64,000 nt of DNA. Origin: a virus. Location: positions 1 to 64,000 of IMG/VR virus record IMGVR_UViG_3300025102_000015; one strand, 5' to 3'. The first letter of the stretch is position 1. Every line of letters starts with the position of its first letter. This document shows, piece by piece, positions 6,205 through 12,222 of this stretch. The notes beneath the pieces were generated by a model. It made no database searches. It worked only from the letters and a program-made list of their open reading frames with translations, and was not told the origin of the DNA. Both the position numbers and the translations under genes were made by a program.

Positions 6205-6693
6205 GTGTTAGAACAGATTATATTACAAAATAGCTCAGAGAAACAAGCTAAGCTTTTGGGTCCCGCGCAGCGCGCACATAAAAAGCCAGATATCGGCGTG
6301 GAGATTCAAAACAAATCAGCTTACTATGTTATCAGAGACTGCGCAATGATTACGCAAAAGTATCTTGTTCATCACATTTGGAGTGCATACCCAGATCCTT
6401 TTGAAGCTCTAAAAGGAAAGTTTACAAAAGATAATATAACTGACTTCTTAAAGAGAGCTGAAAAAGATAATGCTGTAAAGCAACTCAAGCATACCATTAT
6501 CGGTGATATCAGAGCAAAGTTTGATACAACCGTAGCAACGTCAACTAACTTCGACTATAGTATGGAAGAAGAAGATATCTACAAGTACTATAGCGATGCA
6601 GAAGAGACAGAAGATGAGACCGTTGTAGAGCAAGAAATGACTGAGGAGGAGATGCTCTTAAAGTTTTTTGACGTTGACCCTAATAAGCTTTAA
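6205..6693 (+). CDS. Late protein with acidic C-terminus, unknown function
   Basis: GTG 6205 is chosen because TAAATA sits 5 nt upstream and the longer frame would read through the divergent promoter of the next gene. The 162-residue product has a basic-helical first half (AQRAHKKPDIGVEI, YYVIRDCAMITQKYLVHHIW) and a very acidic C-terminus ending in EEEMLLKFFDVDPNKL. An acidic tail with a hydrophobic LLKFF patch resembles sliding-clamp-binding ends of T4 proteins, but this is speculation. The gene ends 4 nt into the convergent dehydratase gene. Confidence 0.7.
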   Translation: MLEQIILQNSSEKQAKLLGPAQRAHKKPDIGVEIQNKSAYYVIRDCAMITQKYLVHHIWSAYPDPFEALKGKFTKDNITDFLKRAEKDNAVKQLKHTIIGDIRAKFDTTVATSTNFDYSMEEEDIYKYYSDAEETEDETVVEQEMTEEEMLLKFFDVDPNKL

Positions 6694-7664
6694 GCTTTGT
6701 ATTGTTCAACATAGTACTTTATTGTTTCCTCAATAGAGAAGCTCTTCTGATCTTTTACAGCTTGTAAGTCGTGTTTAGTAGAGAGCTCATATTTAAAATC
6801 ATGCCCTGCTCTGTCTTTTACAAACTCAATATATTCTTTTTTCTCTCTCTTATATTCTGGATAAAAGAGCTCAAGCATCTGAATGATAATATTAATTAGC
6901 TTTACATTAGTATATGTACCGCTTCCAGGAATATTATATAGCTGTTCTTCTCCGGTGAGTAGTACTTCGATGATAGCCTTAGCATGATCTTCAGCATGAA
7001 TCCATTCTCTAATATTTTCTCCTGTACCATATACAGGAATTTTATCACCTTTGACAATTGATCTAATTACAGTAGGAATTAACTTCTCATCACCTTGTCG
7101 TGGTCCGTAGTTGTTACAGCATCTAGTGACAGAGGCATCGATACCAAATGTCTCAATATAAGATTGTACAAGAAGATCAGAACCAGCTTTAGTTGCTGAG
7201 TAAGGCGATCTAGGAGCAAGAGGACTTTCTTCAGTAAACGGAGGGTCGTCCCTTTCGAGATGACCATACACTTCATCAGTTGATACATGAACCATTCTAG
7301 CTTTATGTTTTCTTACTAACTCTAATACGTTAGCTGTACCTTTTAAATTAGAGTCAACAAACGATAATGGATTATCAATAGAACGATCAACATGAGATTC
7401 AGCAGCTAGGTGAATAACATAATCAACATCCGCGGATATAAAATCTAGAGGATCAGACATATGTAATCTCCACGCATCACCATTAGCAATATCCATAAAA
7501 TGATTTTCAACGCGTTTATCTTCTACAATATTTTCTTCTGAAGAGCCGATGCCCATCTTATCGATATTATATATAAAGAGATCTTTATCTTTACTTTTGA
7601 GAAGCTCCTTAATTACGTATGACCCAATGAAGCCACACCCTCCGGTTACAACATATGTACTCAT
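6690..7664 (-). CDS. rfbB: dTDP-glucose 4,6-dehydratase-like SDR enzyme
   Basis: 324 residues, an extended short-chain dehydrogenase. It has GGCGFIGSYV (residues 8-17, NAD-binding GxxGxxG), HLAAESHVDRSIDNP, VSTDEVYGHL and the catalytic YSATK, followed by NNYGPRQGDEKLIP. These are close to the RmlB/RfbB signature (TDEVYG, Tyr-x-x-x-Lys, NNYGPRQ). RmlB converts dTDP-glucose to dTDP-4-keto-6-deoxyglucose; related UDP-sugar dehydratases share the motifs, so the exact nucleotide sugar is not certain. It overlaps the upstream transferase gene by 4 nt and ends the operon. Confidence 0.85.
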   Translation of the reverse strand: MSTYVVTGGCGFIGSYVIKELLKSKDKDLFIYNIDKMGIGSSEENIVEDKRVENHFMDIANGDAWRLHMSDPLDFISADVDYVIHLAAESHVDRSIDNPLSFVDSNLKGTANVLELVRKHKARMVHVSTDEVYGHLERDDPPFTEESPLAPRSPYSATKAGSDLLVQSYIETFGIDASVTRCCNNYGPRQGDEKLIPTVIRSIVKGDKIPVYGTGENIREWIHAEDHAKAIIEVLLTGEEQLYNIPGSGTYTNVKLINIIIQMLELFYPEYKREKKEYIEFVKDRAGHDFKYELSTKHDLQAVKDQKSFSIEETIKYYVEQYKA

Positions 7665-8101
7665 TTCTTAAAAACGTCTGGATTCTGCTTGATAGTTTGT
7701 TTAGTGATAAGATCTTTTAACCGTGTAGTAGACCAGCCATGAGAGCGGGTAGTGTAGATTACCTTAGGAGGTAAATCATCTCCTGTAAAGGATTCTTTTT
7801 CGATATAATCTTCTCCTAAAATACGAATATCAGGCTTCCAAAATTTAATTAAATTATAAAGCTCTTCTTCTGTTTGATACGTATAGACATCGTCAATATA
7901 TCTAATAGCCATTAACGCTTCATATCTATTGTATAGAGATATTACAGGTTTATATTTACTCTTTCTATGTAAAGAAGGATCCTTTTGGAGAAAGACAATA
8001 AATTTATCACAATGTCTCTTAGCTTCTCTAAAACATCTAATGTAACCTGGATGAAGCAGATCAAAGTTACCTGCAGTGAATCCTAAAATTTCTTTACTCA
8101 T
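7661..8101 (-). CDS. Cytidylyltransferase-like nucleotidyltransferase
   Basis: 146 residues of the HxGH nucleotidyltransferase superfamily. FTAGNFDLLHPGYIRCFREA (about residues 8-27) carries the HPGY variant of the HxGH motif, and WSTTRLKDLI near residue 125 matches the second signature (ISTTxL). Length and motifs are close to glycerol-3-phosphate cytidylyltransferase (TagD) and the RfaE C-terminal domain, which activate a phospho-sugar or polyol with CTP or ATP. It overlaps both neighbours by 4 nt, so it belongs to the same sugar pathway. The substrate is not determined. Confidence 0.8.
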   Translation of the reverse strand: MSKEILGFTAGNFDLLHPGYIRCFREAKRHCDKFIVFLQKDPSLHRKSKYKPVISLYNRYEALMAIRYIDDVYTYQTEEELYNLIKFWKPDIRILGEDYIEKESFTGDDLPPKVIYTTRSHGWSTTRLKDLITKQTIKQNPDVFKK

Positions 8102-8970
8102 ACCGTTATTATATTATTCAGCGCGCTCTCAAGTGCAACTTTTTCATCCCATATCTCGAATCCGTATTCGTTTTCTAACTTATTAGTTGACATCACGCAG
8201 TTAGATCTATTGGCTGTTGTTTCAAGATCTTCAAAATTAACCCACTCCCAGTTAGGATTAGTAACATCAAAGTCATCCATTAACTTTGTTACCTTCTTAG
8301 TAGAGAGAGGCTCTGGGTTAACAAAATTTAAGATATCTTTTTCTTTAGCTTCGTATCCTCTACTAACAAAATGCTCAATAAAATCGAGAAGCTGTGGAAT
8401 ATACGTCTTAGAGTTGACTTTATCAATTAAATTATCGTACTTATATATCTTAGTAATGAAAGATCTCTCATGAAGTATATCACAGAATGGCATTCTAACT
8501 CTCAGTATTAATCCCCAATCGCATCCTAATTCAAATGCATGCTTACTCTTTGAGTATGTGGAAGAGTCCTCATCAAACAAACCAAAATTAGGTTCATCAT
8601 CTTCTTCCCAAGGCTTATCATAACCTGTATAAATGCACCCTGATGAAATATGAATATAATTAATGTTCTTTGTCTTGCATAGATTACTTACCCTCAACGG
8701 TCCAAATGTATTCAGCTCAAAGCAAAGCTCTTTTTTAAGCTCACCTTCATCAACATTAGGTCTTCCAGTAAACCCTGAGCAGTTAATAACATAATCAGGC
8801 TTCTCTTTATCTAGATATATTTCAAGACATTTAATGTCGTTATAGTTTAACAGCTTTCTCTTTTCGATTTTTACATCGTAGCTCTTTTTTTCTGGTCCAG
8901 GAAAGAGCAATCTATCATATAGATTCTTTCCTACGTATCCGTTTCCTAATATTACAATTTTTTTACTCAT
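8098..8970 (-). CDS. NAD-dependent sugar-nucleotide reductase/epimerase, RmlD-like
   Basis: 290 residues, SDR fold. GNGYVGKNLYDRL (residues 8-20) is the nucleotide-binding loop, DYVINCSGFTGRPNVDEGE corresponds to the NCAAxTxVDxAE motif of dTDP-4-dehydrorhamnose reductases, HISSGCIYTGY follows, and YSKSK is the Tyr-x-x-x-Lys catalytic pair. The closest functional type is RmlD or a related reductase, acting after the dehydratase encoded two genes downstream. Operon neighbours are GMP reductase upstream (2-nt gap) and the transferase downstream (overlap). Confidence 0.8.
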   Translation of the reverse strand: MSKKIVILGNGYVGKNLYDRLLFPGPEKKSYDVKIEKRKLLNYNDIKCLEIYLDKEKPDYVINCSGFTGRPNVDEGELKKELCFELNTFGPLRVSNLCKTKNINYIHISSGCIYTGYDKPWEEDDEPNFGLFDEDSSTYSKSKHAFELGCDWGLILRVRMPFCDILHERSFITKIYKYDNLIDKVNSKTYIPQLLDFIEHFVSRGYEAKEKDILNFVNPEPLSTKKVTKLMDDFDVTNPNWEWVNFEDLETTANRSNCVMSTNKLENEYGFEIWDEKVALESALNNIITV

Positions 8971-8972
8971 TT

Positions 8973-10013
8973 TTAAATCTCTAATGTGTTTGGCTCATAT
9001 ATTTTACTATGCGTCTTCGTACATCTAACAAACGTAGCGCACTTACTTAAATGCTTTAGCTTAGCAGCTCCTACATATGTACATGTACTTCTAATACCTC
9101 CTAAAATATCTTGAACAATATAACGCATAGACCCTTTGTACGGTAGAACTACTCTACGTCCTTCTGAAGTTCTATAGTCCTTTAAGCCTCCGTTATGCTT
9201 TTCGTTAGCCTTCTTACTGCTCATTCCATAGAACTCAACATACTCTTTATCATCGATAGTAATCTTTTCACCGCCTCCTTCTGTTGAACCAGCTAACATC
9301 GATCCAAGCATTACAAAATCAGCACCAGCACCAAATGCTTTAGCTACATCACCAGGCGTTGTACATCCCCCATCAGCAATAATATGGCCATCTAATCCAT
9401 GAGCAGCATCAGCACATTCAGCAATACAACTAAACTGAGGATAACCAACTCCTGTCTTAAGTCGAGTAGTACAAACACTTCCTGATCCAATACCAACTTT
9501 AATAATATCTGCTCCAGCTAGAAGTAGCTCTTCAACCATTTCACCTGTTACTACATTACCCGCTATAATTGTCCTCTGTGGAAACGTTCTTCTTACTACC
9601 TTTACAAAATCAACAAGTGCTTGTGTATAGCCATTTGCTACATCAATACAAATATTACGAACTGGAGCCTGCTTATTAATACGAGATAGTCTCTCGTAAT
9701 CGTTCTCGTTTCTACCTACAGTTACAGCTACATGTTTACCATGATTGTCTTTAAGCTCTTCAATAAGCTCCTTTTCATCAATATCCTTTTTATAACAAGT
9801 AAAGAGATCTAATTCACTTAAGGTTCTTCCTACCTCTAACGTGCCGACACCGTCCATGTTAGCAGCCATAATTGGTATACCGTGATATGAACCACCGTAT
9901 TTAAATCTAAACGTTCTAGTTAAATCAACCTCTTTTCGAGATGTTAATGTCGATCTTTTAGGTCGAATAAGAACATCATCAAAATCGTATTTTAGCTCTG
10001 TCTCTATACGCAT
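8973..10013 (-). CDS. guaC: GMP reductase
   Basis: 346 residues, the same length as bacterial GuaC. It has the TIM-barrel markers FDDVLIRPKRSTLTSR, PIMAANMDGVGT, the catalytic loop GIGSGSVCTTRLKTGVGYPQ (near residue 180; active-site Cys followed by TTR), HIIADGGCTTPGDVAKAFGA and FYGMSSKKA. The CTTR loop with KTGVGYPQ and lack of CBS domains favour GMP reductase over IMP dehydrogenase. It converts GMP to IMP with NADPH, so it can rebalance purine nucleotides during infection. First gene of the sugar operon; a -10 TATAAT lies 9 nt upstream. Confidence 0.9.
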   Translation of the reverse strand: MRIETELKYDFDDVLIRPKRSTLTSRKEVDLTRTFRFKYGGSYHGIPIMAANMDGVGTLEVGRTLSELDLFTCYKKDIDEKELIEELKDNHGKHVAVTVGRNENDYERLSRINKQAPVRNICIDVANGYTQALVDFVKVVRRTFPQRTIIAGNVVTGEMVEELLLAGADIIKVGIGSGSVCTTRLKTGVGYPQFSCIAECADAAHGLDGHIIADGGCTTPGDVAKAFGAGADFVMLGSMLAGSTEGGGEKITIDDKEYVEFYGMSSKKANEKHNGGLKDYRTSEGRRVVLPYKGSMRYIVQDILGGIRSTCTYVGAAKLKHLSKCATFVRCTKTHSKIYEPNTLEI

Positions 10014-10034
10014 GCCACTTATATTATATGTGGC
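10014..10034 (-). promoter_or_regulatory. guaC promoter region with flanking inverted repeat
   Basis: TATAAT (10023-10028, minus strand) lies 9 nt before ATG 10013 and is enclosed by GCCAC (10030-10034, minus sense) and GTGGC (10014-10018), a 5-bp inverted repeat that could be an operator or hairpin leader. Confidence 0.45.
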
Positions 10035-10045
10035 TTTCTATTAAA

Positions 10046-10249
10046 TCAACCTGATATTTGATCTCTAATATCTTCTATAGATATATCTCCTTCTTCCAGT
10101 GATTCGGCCATTTGATCTAAGAACCTTCCTCCCAACTCTGAAAGCTCATAATCATCAGTACTCTCTAATATATCTTTAGCCTTGTAGAGTGTATCCCATA
10201 AGTTTTCTATTTCCTTATCAAATTTTTTTAGAACAGAACTTCGTTTCAT
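10046..10249 (-). CDS. Small helical protein (67 aa), late-type promoter
   Basis: Mostly acidic helix (KKFDEKEIENLWDTLYKAKDI is typical of its content in shorter blocks such as EIENLWDTLYKAKDILE and FLDQMAESLEEGDISIEDI). The start has minus-strand TAAATA copies 5 and 9 nt upstream, divergent from the SOD promoter. Possibly a small virion or scaffold component; not recognised. Confidence 0.55.
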   Translation of the reverse strand: MKRSSVLKKFDKEIENLWDTLYKAKDILESTDDYELSELGGRFLDQMAESLEEGDISIEDIRDQISG

Positions 10250-10254
10250 ATCGC

Positions 10255-10271
10255 TATTTATTTATTAAATA
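10255..10271. promoter_or_regulatory. Divergent late-type promoters
   Basis: Minus-strand TAAATA at 10255-10260 and 10259-10264 serves the gene at 10249; plus-strand TAAATA at 10266-10271 lies 6 nt before ATG 10278 of the SOD gene. The two starts are only 28 nt apart. Confidence 0.6.
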
Positions 10272-10277
10272 TAATAA

Positions 10278-10904
10278 ATGTCATTTTCAACTGAAGTAAG
10301 CATAATTTTAGAAAAAGTTGGTTCATATAAACCTATCAATTTACCATACTCACTAAGTGCATTAGAGCCTGTAGTAAACAGACAGACAACTGATTTTCAC
10401 TACAACGACCATTATAAAGGATATGTTAAAAAATTAAATGCAGCTATGGTTAATAGAAAGAAGCCACCTCTTGTAGAACTAGTTAAAGATATTAAGAGCT
10501 ATAACGACCATATAAAAGACAACGCTGGAGGAGCATATAACCATCAGTTGTTTTTTAATATGATGAAACCTGGTGGTAGTGACTTTACAGGTGAGATTAA
10601 AGATAGAATATTAAAACGGTTTGGTACTTTCGGAAAGTTTAAAAAAGAATTTATTGAAAATGCTAAGGGTCAGTTTGGATCCGGATGGGGTTGGTTAGTA
10701 GAAAAGAATGGTAGATTGGATTTAGTAAGGACACCAAATCAAGATAACCCGTTAATGTTTGACTTAGGTAAGCCAGTTTTAGGAGTAGATGTATGGGAGC
10801 ATAGCTACTACCTTATGTATGGACCAAAAAGACAAGAATGGTTGCAGAACTTCTTTGATATTGTTAACTGGGACTTTTGCTCTGCTTTACTTCATACTAG
10901 CTAA
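10278..10904 (+). CDS. sodA: Mn-type superoxide dismutase
   Basis: 208 residues with the full Fe/Mn-SOD pattern: ALEPVVNRQT, metal ligands H41 (FHYNDHY), H89 (GGAYNHQLFF), D171 and H175 (LGVDVWEHSYYLMYG), the conserved H45, and GSGWGWLV. Gly at 85 and Gln at 155 (TPNQD) are the placement of the outer-sphere Gln in Mn-type enzymes; Fe enzymes carry Gln at the 85 position. It dismutates superoxide to oxygen and peroxide. An auxiliary metabolic gene in a phage; its late-type promoter, 6 nt from ATG, suggests production with virions. It overlaps the convergent nuclease by 18 nt. No signal peptide. Confidence 0.93.
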   Translation: MSFSTEVSIILEKVGSYKPINLPYSLSALEPVVNRQTTDFHYNDHYKGYVKKLNAAMVNRKKPPLVELVKDIKSYNDHIKDNAGGAYNHQLFFNMMKPGGSDFTGEIKDRILKRFGTFGKFKKEFIENAKGQFGSGWGWLVEKNGRLDLVRTPNQDNPLMFDLGKPVLGVDVWEHSYYLMYGPKRQEWLQNFFDIVNWDFCSALLHTS

Positions 10905-11567
10905 AAGAGCTTCTACTTCTGCTTTCATGTAGTTTACATGATAAGATAAAAACCTATCATCTTTTAGATAAAAGATAACACATTTTCTACATCTCTTTCC
11001 GGACATTTTTTCATACAGATAAGCATAAAGAGATAACTGTAAACCATATAGATTAAACTCACAGTTATGAAGATGGCTTACAGGGTCTTTTAAACGTTCT
11101 GAATATGGAGAACTAAATCTAAATCTCTTATTAGTTTTAAAATCACCAATCGTAAACTCATGCTTATGTTCATATATTAGATCAGCAGTTCCAGCTATAC
11201 AGTGGTCTTCATTATACAATAAATTCTCACACAGCACAGTACTAAATGAATCAATTGAGCGTTCTGCAGCCTTATCATACGACTTACATAACCACCCATA
11301 ATTATCTTCTACATCACCGTAACTAATATAATCCTCTAAAATCTTATGAATGTTAGTACCACGAGTACAGGCTCTAACCTTTTCCTTTTCCCACATCTCT
11401 AATACTAACTCCTGTGATACACCTTCTCTATCTGCTACTCGCTTCGAGTGACCATCTCTATCAAAGGGTTGCTTGTACTTACCGAGTAAAGTTGTTACCG
11501 ATATAAATTTTTCACCAGTATCTTTATGCGTATAGGTATGAGACGCTTCATCAAATTTTATCTTCAC
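10887..11567 (-). CDS. RecB/Cas4-like PD-(D/E)xK nuclease
   Basis: 226 residues, GTG start at 11567 after TATAAT and an AGAGG ribosome site. Motifs: RGTNIHKILEDYI (helix of motif I), GTADLIYEH (motif II Asp), IGDFKTNKR (motif III Asp-x-Lys) and YGLQLSLYAYLYEK (the QxxxY helix of the RecB family). The FISVTTLLGKY start is common in phage members of this family. Likely acts on DNA ends in replication, recombination or host DNA breakdown. No Cas4 iron-sulphur Cys cluster is evident. Convergent with the SOD gene. Confidence 0.8.
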   Translation of the reverse strand: MKIKFDEASHTYTHKDTGEKFISVTTLLGKYKQPFDRDGHSKRVADREGVSQELVLEMWEKEKVRACTRGTNIHKILEDYISYGDVEDNYGWLCKSYDKAAERSIDSFSTVLCENLLYNEDHCIAGTADLIYEHKHEFTIGDFKTNKRFRFSSPYSERLKDPVSHLHNCEFNLYGLQLSLYAYLYEKMSGKRCRKCVIFYLKDDRFLSYHVNYMKAEVEALLASMK

Positions 11568-11641
11568 TACCTCTTATTATACATACATTATCATAAAATC
11601 AATAATATTTGTACAACTCTATAGATCTACGTAGTTTTGTC

Positions 11642-11649
11642 TATAAATA
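11642..11649 (+). promoter_or_regulatory. Late promoter, perfect T4 consensus TATAAATA
   Basis: TATAAATA is identical to the T4 late consensus and lies 7 nt before ATG 11657. It decides that start and sits at the head of the holin-adhesin-glycosyltransferase segment. Confidence 0.8.
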
Positions 11650-11656
11650 TATTAAC

Positions 11657-11974
11657 ATGGAGCCGGAAAAATCCCTACTGAAAGAGTTCCTCCAAGGAGG
11701 CTGGGTCGTACCTTTAATCGGTGCCGGCGCAATGCTCGCCCGTTTATTGTCAGGTGAAAATAATTACACATGGTGGCAACAACTTAAAAAGATATTTACA
11801 GCAGGCCTCTCTGCTGGCATTGCATGGTTTATCTTAGAGCAAACAGATATATCTTCCCTCTATAAAGCTGTTACATATGGTATTATCGGTGTCATCTCAC
11901 CTGAAGTAATTGCTGGTATTGTTAAACTAGGTAAAAAATTCGCAGATAATCCTGAAAAGGTTCTCAAAAAATGA
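11657..11974 (+). CDS. Holin-like membrane protein
   Basis: Start ATG 11657 (MEPEKSLLKEF) is set by the perfect late promoter; an upstream ATG in the frame would read through it. The 105-residue product has three hydrophobic segments (WVVPLIGAGAMLARLL; FTAGLSAGIAWFILEQ; AVTYGIIGVISPEVIAGIV) and a basic C-terminus, the architecture of LydA/holin-3 type phage holins. Holins form the inner-membrane lesion that starts lysis. The next gene, another membrane protein, overlaps by 4 nt, as expected for a lysis cassette. No endolysin gene is adjacent. Confidence 0.65.
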   Translation: MEPEKSLLKEFLQGGWVVPLIGAGAMLARLLSGENNYTWWQQLKKIFTAGLSAGIAWFILEQTDISSLYKAVTYGIIGVISPEVIAGIVKLGKKFADNPEKVLKK

Positions 11975-12210
11975 AACCTAGATACCTAGTATACATACTA
12001 TCGGCTATTATATTAGCTTTTGTTGTTAGAGGTTATACTTGCGCAGAAGAAATGAAGCTTTCGTTAGATTCTATTCAAAATGGGGGAAGTAAAGCAGTTG
12101 ACTTTAAAGGTCTCTGTGCATCCGTTGATGGATTTAAGAGGCATTTATTGTTCTCTGGTGTTTTTGCAATAGTTATTGCTATTTGTTGCAGGTTAAAAGC
12201 GCCGAAGTAA
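11971..12210 (+). CDS. Small two-helix membrane protein beside holin
   Basis: 79 residues with a membrane segment at the N-terminus (YLVYILSAIILAFVV), a short soluble loop with two cysteines and a second membrane segment (LFSGVFAIVIAICC). It overlaps the holin-like gene (ATGA). It could be an antiholin, spanin-like or pinholin partner; nothing in the sequence decides this. Its TAA stop is part of the TAAATA of the adhesin promoter. Confidence 0.55.
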   Translation: MKPRYLVYILSAIILAFVVRGYTCAEEMKLSLDSIQNGGSKAVDFKGLCASVDGFKRHLLFSGVFAIVIAICCRLKAPK

Positions 12211-12217
12211 ATAAATA
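12208..12217 (+). promoter_or_regulatory. Late-type promoter TAAATAAATA overlapping a stop codon
   Basis: Two overlapping TAAATA copies (12208-12213, 12212-12217), the second 5 nt before ATG 12223. The first TAA is the stop of the upstream gene. Confidence 0.65.
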
Positions 12218-12222
12218 TACAT

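Noticed and set aside
11657-12210. Complete lysis cassette
   Set aside because: Holin-like and small membrane proteins are present, but no endolysin or spanin was recognised nearby.
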